From Spirochaetales bacterium (GTDB taxonomy: Bacteria; Spirochaetota; Spirochaetia; DTKZ01), in contig JAISAF010000315.1 in the NCBI GenBank assembly GCA_031266855.1, positions 1 through 6,647 on the forward strand: 6,647 nt of DNA. Reading direction: 5' to 3'. The position numbers and the translations under genes were made by a program. The notes beneath the pieces were generated by a model. That model did not search any database. It saw only the letters and a program-made list of their open reading frames with translations, and was not told the origin of the DNA. Shown here piece after piece: positions 1 to 5,412 of the stretch (its first letter is position 1; each line of letters starts with the position of its first letter).

Positions 1-24
1 AATTGCCATCGGCAATTATGCGCG

Positions 25-87
25 GGCAACTCAGAACTATTCCCGGAAATTGCCGACGGCAATTTCCGGGAATAGTTCTGAGTTGCC
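25..87. repeat. 30-bp perfect inverted repeat with 3-nt loop
   Basis: The arms 25-54 and 58-87 are exact reverse complements, separated by GAC. The centre reads AATTGCC-GAC-GGCAATT, a module that recurs at 1-17 and 199-215 with other loops. The outer part contains GGCAACTCAGAA, which resembles the GGCAGCTCAGAA of another repeat at 2442-2471. The right half, GCCGACGGCAATTTCCGGG (52-70), differs at two positions from GCCGCTGGCAATTTCCGGG found at 5554-5572 and 5687-5705. It could extrude as a cruciform or fold in RNA; function is unknown. Confidence 0.9.
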
Positions 88-111
88 GCTGGCAGCCGGT
101 GGTGATAAAGA

Positions 112-140
112 CGTGCACAGCGCGTTACGCGCTGTGCACG
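112..140. repeat. 13-bp perfect inverted repeat, loop TTA
   Basis: The arms CGTGCACAGCGCG (112-124) and CGCGCTGTGCACG (128-140) are exact reverse complements around TTA. No T run follows on either strand, so it does not look like an intrinsic terminator. Confidence 0.85.
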
Positions 141-196
141 GGGGCCAACCACGCAAATTTTCCCCAGAAAAATTGCGACCGACTGGTTACGGGCAG

Positions 197-238
197 GTAA
201 TTGCCTGTGGCAATTTAGCGGCCTATTTCTGAGCTGCC
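197..238 (+). repeat. Repeat copy A with an extra AATTGCC-TGT-GGCAATT palindrome
   Basis: This segment matches the reverse complement of 2442-2471 (copy B) once thirteen bases, GCCTGTGGCAATT at 203-215, are removed: 25 of the remaining 30 bases agree, including the shared GAGCTGCC end. The thirteen bases complete a small palindrome, AATTGCC-TGT-GGCAATT (199-215). The two copies therefore differ by a clean gain or loss of this hairpin, with AATT on both sides of it in the longer copy. Confidence 0.7.
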
Positions 239-269
239 GCGGCGCAAGGGATAGTAGGGGCGCGTAGCG

Positions 270-292
270 GTCCGGTCGCGGAGCGACCGGAC
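270..292. repeat. 10-bp perfect inverted repeat, loop GGA
   Basis: The arms GTCCGGTCGC (270-279) and GCGACCGGAC (283-292) pair perfectly around GGA. The outer bases GGGG (257-260) and CCCC (297-300) could extend the structure beyond an internal loop. Confidence 0.8.
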
Positions 293-300
293 GGAACCCC

Positions 301-348
301 CGAATAGCCTGGTTTTTTTGTCCGCACACGCGGACAAAAAAATGCGCC
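301..348 (+). repeat. Structured repeat element, copy 1 (degenerate)
   Basis: The core CGAATAGCCTGG (301-312) resembles CGGAAAGCCCGG of the longer copies. It is followed by seven T (313-319), the stem GTCCGC/GCGGAC (320-325 and 330-335) with loop ACAC, seven A (336-342) and TGCGCC, which resembles the GGCGCC end of the other copies. The T and A runs extend the stem to 13 bp. The stem-tip sequence is unlike that of any other copy although its pairing is complete. The upstream half of the full element is not recognisable here. Confidence 0.7.
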
Positions 349-467
349 TGAAGACAGTCGCTTTCCGATAAGTATTGGATTATCGTGGGCGCTGACGCGC
401 CTTGTGGAATGCGCCCCAATTCCGAATGGTTTTTTGGACAGGCTGTTGAGAATGTTGAAACGGAGAA

Positions 468-496
468 TTGCTGTAAGGGAGTTTATATGATATACT
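468..496 (+). promoter_or_regulatory. Candidate sigma-70-type promoter of the MinD-like gene
   Basis: TTGCTG (468-473) and TATACT (491-496) are separated by 17 bp and resemble -35 and -10 boxes. The predicted start of transcription, about seven bases past the -10 box, falls near 503, only a few bases before the ATG at 506. If this promoter is used, the mRNA is leaderless or nearly so. TATGAT (486-491) is an alternative -10 box but lacks a good -35 partner. Confidence 0.45.
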
Positions 497-498
497 AA
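487..498 (+). other. Three-codon upstream open frame with a strong ribosome site
   Basis: AAGGGAG (475-481) is a good Shine-Dalgarno sequence with five bases to the ATG at 487, but that frame reads only M-I-Y before TAA at 496-498. The main gene starts seven bases further on, at 506, in another frame and without a Shine-Dalgarno sequence of its own at normal distance. This could be an initiation-reinitiation leader, or an accidental by-product if transcription starts at the promoter that overlaps it. Confidence 0.3.
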
Positions 499-505
499 CG
501 GTTAA

Positions 506-2218
506 ATGAAAAATAACAGCCTGGCAGATAATAACCCGGAGGAGGAAGACACGGCGTTCTCCCCGCTGAAGGCAAAATCCTTTGCCGTAGGATCAGGAAA
601 GGGCGGCGTTGGGAAGTCCACCACGGCCCTTAATCTTGCTGTGTATTACGCAAAGCTCGGAATACGAACAGCGCTGTGCGATTTGGATCCCCTGTCGAAC
701 ATAGCGACGATTCTGGATATTAGCGAGGAAGAACTTTCGCGGGTTCAGGAGGAAATACAGGACGGCCCCTCGCTGCCTGATGACTATATACTGCCGGTAT
801 TTACGAATCTCGATTTGCTTTTTCCCCGGCCAAAACTGAAACGGGGGCAAAGCGCGAAACTGCTTTCCAGTATTTTTGTATCCTTTGCCGGGGAACTGGA
901 CAAGCGTTACGATATTCTTATATACGACCTCCCCGCGGGAATAGGCCAGGAAGAAAACCTGAGCTTTCTTCCATTCACAAATAATCTTCTCCTTGTAACC
1001 AACGCGGAGCCTACTTCCCATGTTTCCGCGGGCGGCTATATAAAAGCCGCGCTGGAAGTCGCGCCGGATATACATATTTTTTTCTGGCACAATAAATACT
1101 CCCTTGTCCAGGTCAGCGGTTTCAACCCCCGCCAGGTTATCGAAAATTACAACCGTTATGTGCAGGAAGAACTGCGCCTGAATCCGGGAAGCCTGAAATA
1201 CGTCAAGGATATCGCCTTTATCCCCCACGAACCTTCGCTGGATCTTCTCCACAATTCCCTGTCACTGGAAGGCAGTATACGGGTCAAACTGCTGGAAAGC
1301 TGCGAGCTGCTTCAGAAAAAAATCCTTTCCGATATTCCCGACGGCTTTGACATGGACGAAAACTCGAGAAACCTTATCAAGCATTACATTGCCAGCCAGC
1401 CGCGAATCTCCCATGTGGAAATTTTCTGTAAGGAACTGGAGGAATACTACGCCGGTTTTTACCGCAATTCGGGACTGACACCCGGTCTTGGCAAATTCCT
1501 GGAAAGAAAAAAAATGCGCTCGTTTTCCGATACTGCCAGGGAGAACCTGCGAAAATACATCCGCACGATAAAAGGCAATATTCTGCGCGAGCGCGCCCTG
1601 CGTACCGCCGCCATCATCACCGGCTCTCTGGAAGAAATCAGGGATTCCCTGAATAACTCCGCGGGCAAAACGGCATCCCAGACAGAAAAAATTATTCAGG
1701 AGTATATCCTGCGGTTTTTGAAGGACGCCTCGGCGGCGGGTAAGAAGGTTGACGGTTTTACCCGGAATCTTTTTGGCATACTGTTTTTCTATTTCGCCCT
1801 GTCGCGGGTGCTCGGCATGCGCGCCGTCCAGAGCCTGATTTTCAACTTTATCCCCAAACGCAGAAACGCGCGCGGCGTCCTCGTCCGGGACAAAAACAAA
1901 CAGATTCACTACCTTGTAGAAAGGGACGAACTGTACCACGCGAAGTATTTTTCGCTTATCAAAACCCTTTTCCCCCTTGTTATGCGACAGCTCGCGCTCC
2001 TTGCCAAAGCAGAAGGGTTCGGCATTTTCGTCCTGCGCACAACAGGTTCCCATGAAATAAACAGAAACGCCTACCTCCGGCTGCTAACCAATTTTATCCA
2101 CGATGCCGTTCACGCGGGCCTGGGAGTTTTTATCGGATTCAAGTTTAATCTGGCCTCCGAAGCCATAAAAAAAGGCGCGAAAAATTTCTTAACGGAACTG
2201 GACATTACAGGTTTTTAA
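506..2218 (+). CDS. MinD/ParA-type P-loop ATPase with a large unknown C-terminal region
   Basis: The 570-residue protein begins with an acidic tail of about 20 residues and then a MinD/ParA (SIMIBI-class) ATPase domain at roughly 22-275. The deviant Walker A motif GKGGVGKST (31-39) has both lysines, K32 and K37. Switch residues follow in CDLDPLSN (58-65, with D59 and D61), the Walker B/switch II is YDLPAG (140-145), and VTNAEPTS (164-171) matches the family's VTTPEPTS-like motif. Family members hydrolyse ATP as dimers, often at the membrane, to position flagella, division sites or cargo. MinD and FlhG are about 260-300 residues, so residues 276-570 are an addition. I do not recognise that part; it has a hydrophobic patch at about 420-447 and no obvious catalytic motif. 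No flhF, minC, minE or parB is nearby, so it is best called a MinD-like orphan. The ATG at 506 is the first in frame ahead of the ATPase domain. The last 17 codons lie in a 52-bp segment duplicated at 2716-2767. Confidence 0.9.
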   Translation: MKNNSLADNNPEEEDTAFSPLKAKSFAVGSGKGGVGKSTTALNLAVYYAKLGIRTALCDLDPLSNIATILDISEEELSRVQEEIQDGPSLPDDYILPVFTNLDLLFPRPKLKRGQSAKLLSSIFVSFAGELDKRYDILIYDLPAGIGQEENLSFLPFTNNLLLVTNAEPTSHVSAGGYIKAALEVAPDIHIFFWHNKYSLVQVSGFNPRQVIENYNRYVQEELRLNPGSLKYVKDIAFIPHEPSLDLLHNSLSLEGSIRVKLLESCELLQKKILSDIPDGFDMDENSRNLIKHYIASQPRISHVEIFCKELEEYYAGFYRNSGLTPGLGKFLERKKMRSFSDTARENLRKYIRTIKGNILRERALRTAAIITGSLEEIRDSLNNSAGKTASQTEKIIQEYILRFLKDASAAGKKVDGFTRNLFGILFFYFALSRVLGMRAVQSLIFNFIPKRRNARGVLVRDKNKQIHYLVERDELYHAKYFSLIKTLFPLVMRQLALLAKAEGFGIFVLRTTGSHEINRNAYLRLLTNFIHDAVHAGLGVFIGFKFNLASEAIKKGAKNFLTELDITGF

Positions 2219-2219
2219 G
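2168..2219 (+). repeat. 52-bp direct repeat, left copy (3' end of MinD-like gene)
   Basis: This matches 2716-2767 without gaps at 45 of 52 positions. Here it is coding: it supplies the last 17 codons (ending ITGF) and the stop of the MinD-like gene. Similarity stops sharply at both ends. The right copy contains the last codons and stop of the convergent transporter gene on the other strand. Confidence 0.85.
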
Positions 2220-2247
2220 AGCCTGTTCACAAACTCATTTAGAATTT

Positions 2248-2333
2248 GGGCGCACTTTTTGCGGCACAGCCGCAAAAAACCGGGCTATCCGCTGCAATCT
2301 TTTTTACCGCTTCGCGGTAAAAAAGATTGCAGC
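2248..2333 (-). repeat. Structured repeat element, copy 2 (partial, with a 20-bp hairpin)
   Basis: Read on the minus strand, this has a perfect 20-bp hairpin (arms 2314-2333 and 2291-2310, three-base loop), then the core GATTGCAGCGGATAGCCCGG (2299-2280), a T run, the stem GCGGC/GCCGC with a three-base loop (2261-2273), an A run and GTGCGCCC. The core differs at two positions from GATTGGAGCGGAAAGCCCGG of the other copies. The order core, T run, variable stem, A run, GGCGCC-like end is the same as in copies 1, 3 and 4. Confidence 0.8.
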
Positions 2334-2441
2334 ATTTCTTCTTCGACTTCACGGTTAGAAATCTTCAAACTGGTTATACGCAATTAATCGCGGTGTGTTT
2401 TTTACGGTTTGCTTTTTCGGTATCGCTTAGCCCGTGGTGAT

Positions 2442-2471
2442 GGCAGCTCAGAATAAGGCCATAAAATTACC
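2442..2471 (-). repeat. Repeat copy B (counterpart of 197-238)
   Basis: The reverse complement of this segment is nearly the same as 197-238 but lacks the thirteen-base GCCTGTGGCAATT palindrome half. Both end in TCTGAGCTGCC. GGCAGCTCAGAA also resembles GGCAACTCAGAA in the large inverted repeat at 25-87. Confidence 0.65.
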
Positions 2472-2527
2472 GTGCGGCAATTCTTCCTGCGCGGCGTTTT
2501 TGGGCCGCCTGTGTGTACTGAAATACA

Positions 2528-2561
2528 TTATGCGCAATTTGCTTTAGCAAATTGCGCATAA
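2528..2561. repeat. 16-bp perfect inverted repeat
   Basis: The arms TTATGCGCAATTTGCT (2528-2543) and AGCAAATTGCGCATAA (2546-2561) are exact reverse complements. Neither side carries a terminator-like T run. Confidence 0.85.
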
Positions 2562-2568
2562 CTTGCCG

Positions 2569-2586
2569 GCCGCACATATGTGCGGC
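2569..2586. repeat. 18-bp perfect palindrome
   Basis: GCCGCACATATGTGCGGC is its own reverse complement with no loop. It could bind a dimeric regulator or mark a recombination site, but nothing else in the window repeats it, so the role is unknown. Confidence 0.8.
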
Positions 2587-2594
2587 TGTCGCTG

Positions 2595-2728
2595 GGCGCG
2601 CGCCAGGGATTGGAGCGGAAAGCCCACAGGATTTGCATTGGCAACTCCGAGTAATTGGAGCGGAAAGCCCGTTTTTTTGCAGTCTGGTAATTTGGGGAGC
2701 AAATTCCCTGACTGCAAAAAAGGCGCCC
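2595..2728 (+). repeat. Structured repeat element, copy 3 (full length)
   Basis: The parts in order are the palindrome GGCGCGCGCC (2595-2604); core ATTGGAGCGGAAAGCCC (2609-2625); hairpin 1 with arms GGATTTGC/GCAACTCC (one mismatch); a second identical core (2654-2670); a T run (2672-2678); hairpin 2 with stem GCAGTC/GACTGC (2679-2684 and 2710-2715) and an inner AATTT/AAATT pair; an A run (2716-2721); and GGCGCCC. Copy 4 at 5413-5530 has the same parts in the opposite orientation. Hairpin 1 differs between copies with two compensatory base-pair changes, and hairpin 2 is wholly different yet paired. I recall a similar architecture for the Flavo-1 RNA motif, but that match is unverified. Confidence 0.85.
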
Positions 2729-2767
2729 AAAACTTTTTAACGGAACCGGACATTACAGGTTTCTTAG
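2716..2767 (-). repeat. 52-bp direct repeat, right copy (3' end of transporter gene)
   Basis: This is the counterpart of 2168-2219, offset by 548 bp, with seven mismatches and no gap. It overlaps the A run and GGCGC end of element copy 3 on its left, and the last codons (RNL and stop) of the transporter gene on its right. The plus-strand reading keeps a relic of the other gene, FLTEPDITGF, against FLTELDITGF in the intact copy. Confidence 0.85.
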
Positions 2768-3937
2768 CGATCTGCGCGTAAGCCACGCCGAACCAGCCAT
2801 AATAAGGGCCGCGCAGAGGAAAACGGCTTTGTATCCCGCGCCTATGGCGACAACGGCGCTTATCATAGGCCCTGCCGCGAGTCCCATCGCATACATCGCC
2901 GAAGCCAGACCGTAAATTGATCCCTGCCTGGACTTTTCGGTGTTTTGCGCTAAAAGAATATTTATGAGGGGGATTGCCATGCCCAGCATAACCGCCATCA
3001 GCGTACGGAAAACCAGGAGAAAACCGCCGGACCAGGCAAAGGCCTGAGGTACATGAAATACCGCCGCCAGAAAGAAACTGAAAAAAAGAAGCCGCACATA
3101 TCCAATGCGGGAAGCGATCCGGCTTGCGAGGGCCGAGGCTACAGCGGACGCCAGGGCGCTTACACCGATAATAAGCCCGGTTGTTGAAGCCACTTTATAG
3201 CCATTCGTAATCTGCTGTACATAAAGCGGCAGAACCGGCAAAACAAAGGAAATGCCCATCTGGATAAGCCCCGCCAGAATCACCAAAGTCAGAATAGTCC
3301 GCGACTCGGCAAGGGGCCGGAAATCGGGAATCAGGCTGCGCATTCCGAATTTTTCCCGCCGCTTTGAAATAAAAGGATCCTTTACCCAGAAATGCACAAT
3401 CAAAGCCGCGGCAACAAGCAAAAGGGATGTTATAAAAAACGCGAAACGGTTGCCAAACGCCTCCGCCAGATACCCGCCCGCGAGCGGCCCCAGGCTGTTC
3501 CCCAAAGCGATACCTGTCTGCAAAAGCCCCAGGCGGAACCCAACCTCCTCCTCCGGCACGGCGCCCGCGACCAGAACATTCGCCGCGGATATGGTTCCCG
3601 CCACAGCCCCCTGAAAAACACGAAGCGTCAGAAACTGCCAGGGACTGCGCGTAAAACCAATAAGAAACACGATTAGTCCGCCGCCCGCCATAGCGCGCAG
3701 CAGCATCGACTTACGGCCATAGGAATCAGCAAGTTTCCCCCAAATCGGCGCCATAAAAGCAAGAGAAAAAGAACTCGCAAAGTTCACCACGCCAACCCAT
3801 ATATTCAGGGAACTCTTATCCCATACGCCCAGGTCCTGCAAAAAAAGCGGAATAATCGGCGTGGAAGTCCCAAAACCCGCAATCGCCAGAAATTCCGCGC
3901 CGAGAACCGCGTAAAACGTCTTTTTCCAGGGAATCAT
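2753..3937 (-). CDS. MFS transporter, drug:H+ antiporter-1 type (12 helices)
   Basis: The 394-residue integral membrane protein of the major facilitator superfamily probably exports a small molecule in exchange for protons; the substrate cannot be told from sequence. Motif A, GKLADSYGRK (67-76), lies in the loop after helix 2. LRVFQGAVAG (105-114) fits motif B with R106, and GNSLGPLAGG (146-155) is the antiporter motif C in helix 5. The hydrophobic pattern fits twelve helices with a basic central loop at about 190-210, and the length is normal for the family. The gene follows phoH2 on the same strand, 57 bp after its stop, and has no clear promoter of its own. Its ATG directly follows the TAG of an 18-codon open frame, which suggests translational coupling. 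The last codons lie in the right copy of the 52-bp direct repeat. Confidence 0.9.
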   Translation of the reverse strand: MIPWKKTFYAVLGAEFLAIAGFGTSTPIIPLFLQDLGVWDKSSLNIWVGVVNFASSFSLAFMAPIWGKLADSYGRKSMLLRAMAGGGLIVFLIGFTRSPWQFLTLRVFQGAVAGTISAANVLVAGAVPEEEVGFRLGLLQTGIALGNSLGPLAGGYLAEAFGNRFAFFITSLLLVAAALIVHFWVKDPFISKRREKFGMRSLIPDFRPLAESRTILTLVILAGLIQMGISFVLPVLPLYVQQITNGYKVASTTGLIIGVSALASAVASALASRIASRIGYVRLLFFSFFLAAVFHVPQAFAWSGGFLLVFRTLMAVMLGMAIPLINILLAQNTEKSRQGSIYGLASAMYAMGLAAGPMISAVVAIGAGYKAVFLCAALIMAGSAWLTRRSLRNL

Positions 3938-3994
3938 CTACAAAACCATCTTCTGTGAAACCATTTTGTGAAACCATTTACAGAGGGAAACCAT
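3938..3994 (-). repeat. ATG-led degenerate tandem repeats forming an 18-codon leader frame
   Basis: On the minus strand the spacer between phoH2 and the transporter is made of units beginning ATGGTTTC, ATGGTTTC, ATGGTTTC and ATGGTTTT, followed by the transporter start ATGATTCC, with 12-18 bases per unit. TTTTGTAGATG occurs at both ends: once across the phoH2 stop and once across the transporter start. The frame from the ATG at 3994 runs 18 codons (beginning MVSLCKWFHK) to a TAG that touches the transporter ATG. It may be a leader peptide or simply a repeat expansion that pushed apart genes once joined as TAG-ATG. No good Shine-Dalgarno sequence precedes the transporter ATG. Confidence 0.5.
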
Positions 3995-5323
3995 CTACAA
4001 AAGCTCCGCCGCAAGCTCCGCGAGACGGCTGCGCTCCGATTTCTGCATTGTTACATGGCCGAAAATTTTCTGCCCCTTAAACACATCCACCAGGTAGGAA
4101 AGCCCATTGGAATTCGCGTCAAGGTACGGGCTGTCAATCTGGTAGGGATCCCCCGTTAAAACCACCTTCGTTCCCTGCCCGGCCCTGCTGACAATCGTCT
4201 TGATCTCATGCGGCGTAAGATTCTGCGCCTCATCAATAATGATATACTGCCCCGGCAGCGAACGCCCGCGGATATGGGCAATCGCCTCAAGCTCAATATG
4301 CTTACTGGCCATAAGCTGCTCGGTAGTTTTCAGCATAGGCTTTTTGTACACACTTAAAATATAATCCAGGTTATCAAACAGCGGCTGCATCCAGTGCGAA
4401 AGCTTCTCGTCCTTCGGCCCAGGCAGAAAACCTATATCCTTCCCCAGCGGCACAACAGGCCGGGAAACAAGCACACGGGAATACTGCTGATCATCAATAA
4501 CCATACGCAGGCCCGCCGCGATTGCCAGAAGCGTTTTCCCCGTCCCCGCCTTGCCCACAAGACTTACAAGCTCCACATCAGGATCCAGAAGATGCTCAAA
4601 CGCCATACGCTGCTGAATATTAAGCGCCCGTACCCCGGCAACAGGCTCCCCGTCGCGCAGACAAAGCTGAAACTCCTTCTTCTCCTGCTCCCAGCGCGCC
4701 AGCAGCACAGCCTCCTCCCCCCTGCGGCGCACAACAGCAAACTCATTCGGAAAAAGCTGGCCGCCCCCCGGCCCCTGAAGCGACGGCTCCTCCCGCGGAC
4801 TTAAAACCCCCGTATCACGCAAAGCCTCAAACGACCCAGCCGGAACCTCAGCCTCAATATAACCCGCATACAGCTTATCAATGGAAACCTTCTGCTTCTC
4901 GTAATCAACCGCCCGGATACCAATAGAAGAAGCCTTAACCCGCGCGTTAATATCCTTCGACACAAAAAAAACAGTCTTCCCCTTCTGCTGCAAATCATAC
5001 GCCGTCAGAATAATCTTGTTATCCGGCGAATCCGAAGAAAAATCGATCCCCGGATTCTTCGCATACATCAAAGCAATAAACAGCACCGACCCATTATCCA
5101 GCCTAACCCCCTCCTTCGGCCGCCCCCTGCGCAACGCCTCATCAAGAAACCGAATCGCGTGCCGCGCGTTCCTCCCCCGCTCATCGCTATACACCTTCAG
5201 CTTATCCAGCTCCTCCAGCACCCACAGCGGAACAACAATCTCCGAATCACGGAAACTCAAAAGCGCGTCCGGCCGGTGAATGAGGACATTCGTATCAATA
5301 ACAAAAGTTTTAGCGCCAGTCAT
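3995..5323 (-). CDS. PIN-PhoH fusion ATPase (PhoH2/YlaK type)
   Basis: The 442-residue cytoplasmic protein has an N-terminal PIN nuclease domain and a C-terminal PhoH P-loop ATPase. PIN acidic residues are D10 (VIDTNVL), E38 in the LEELDKLK segment, D101 (SPDNKI) and D124 (SKDIN). The ATPase has an upstream NIQQRMAF motif (235-242), Walker A GKAGTGKT (257-264), Walker B IIIDEAQNLTPHE (361-373) and LTGDPYQID (389-397). Mycobacterial PhoH2 relatives are reported to unwind and cleave RNA, so a role in RNA turnover under stress is a reasonable inference. The ATG at 5323 is preferred over an in-frame ATG at 5386: a PIN domain normally starts within a few residues of its first aspartate, the resulting length fits the family, and promoter-like boxes lie between the two starts. 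The ribosome site is weak (GGA about ten bases upstream). The gene is followed by the transporter in a probable operon. Confidence 0.92.
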   Translation of the reverse strand: MTGAKTFVIDTNVLIHRPDALLSFRDSEIVVPLWVLEELDKLKVYSDERGRNARHAIRFLDEALRRGRPKEGVRLDNGSVLFIALMYAKNPGIDFSSDSPDNKIILTAYDLQQKGKTVFFVSKDINARVKASSIGIRAVDYEKQKVSIDKLYAGYIEAEVPAGSFEALRDTGVLSPREEPSLQGPGGGQLFPNEFAVVRRRGEEAVLLARWEQEKKEFQLCLRDGEPVAGVRALNIQQRMAFEHLLDPDVELVSLVGKAGTGKTLLAIAAGLRMVIDDQQYSRVLVSRPVVPLGKDIGFLPGPKDEKLSHWMQPLFDNLDYILSVYKKPMLKTTEQLMASKHIELEAIAHIRGRSLPGQYIIIDEAQNLTPHEIKTIVSRAGQGTKVVLTGDPYQIDSPYLDANSNGLSYLVDVFKGQKIFGHVTMQKSERSRLAELAAELL

Positions 5324-5340
5324 ACACAATTCCAAAAAGT

Positions 5341-5369
5341 ATAATACCGCTTTACATCCAAAAAGTAAA
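5341..5369 (-). promoter_or_regulatory. Candidate promoter of phoH2
   Basis: On the minus strand TTTACT (5369-5364) and TATTAT (5346-5341) are 17 bp apart. Transcription would begin near 5334, about ten bases before the chosen ATG. The boxes lie inside the upstream extension of the reading frame, which argues against starting translation at 5386. Confidence 0.5.
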
Positions 5370-5412
5370 CCGCACACACCACGCATTCAGGGCCAAATAA
5401 CGGATTTATAAT

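Larger units (their letters stand above)
1..440. repeat. Gene-free cluster of inverted repeats upstream of the MinD-like gene
   Basis: I see no credible gene here; short open frames in the area are by-products of palindromes. The stretch holds at least eight inverted repeats in series: arms 1-7/11-17, 25-54/58-87, 112-124/128-140, 199-205/209-215, 270-279/283-292, 313-325/330-342, 366-371/380-385 and 388-392/397-401. The first five are perfect and all have exactly three unpaired bases. The loops (ATC, GAC, TTA, TGT, GGA) and most arms differ, so this is not one sequence duplicated in tandem. Such density is typical of extragenic palindromic repeat clusters. The window starts inside the cluster, so its left edge and the upstream gene are not visible. 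Confidence 0.85.
2219..2752. other. Repeat-filled gap between convergent genes
   Basis: No gene is supported here. The contents in order are element copy 2 with two hairpins (2248-2333), a plain stretch at 2334-2441 in which I see nothing, repeat copy B (2442-2471), a weak GCGGC/GCCGC inverted repeat (2491-2508), a 16-bp hairpin (2528-2561), an 18-bp palindrome (2569-2586), element copy 3 (2595-2728) and most of the right copy of the 52-bp direct repeat. None of the hairpins has the GC stem followed by a T run of an intrinsic terminator for either gene. Confidence 0.75.

Noticed and set aside
3..200. Small plus-strand frame at the left end
   Set aside because: It is read through the 30-bp and 13-bp inverted repeats and has no ribosome site, so it is a by-product of palindromic sequence.
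593..1252. Long open frame on the minus strand opposite the MinD-like gene
   Set aside because: Its translation has no recognisable motif, and the plus frame carries all ATPase motifs without interruption. The same applies to the minus-strand frame at 1262-2053.
506..1330. ParA of a plasmid or chromosome partition system, or FlhG
   Set aside because: No parB, parS-like cluster, replication gene, flhF or flagellar gene is visible. The domain motifs are shared across the superfamily, and the protein is much longer.
2219..2242. GAGCCTGTTCACAAACTC-like sequence as an insertion-sequence end
   Set aside because: It reminded me of some insertion-sequence termini, but there is no matching inverted end before 2716 and no transposase remnant.
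2595..2670. CRISPR-like repeats (two identical 17-bp units 45 bp apart)
   Set aside because: There are only two units, the material between them is a hairpin conserved in the other element copy, and no cas gene is present.
5324..5386. Upstream ATG giving PhoH2 21 more residues
   Set aside because: The extension covers promoter-like boxes and puts the first PIN aspartate too far from the N-terminus for the family.
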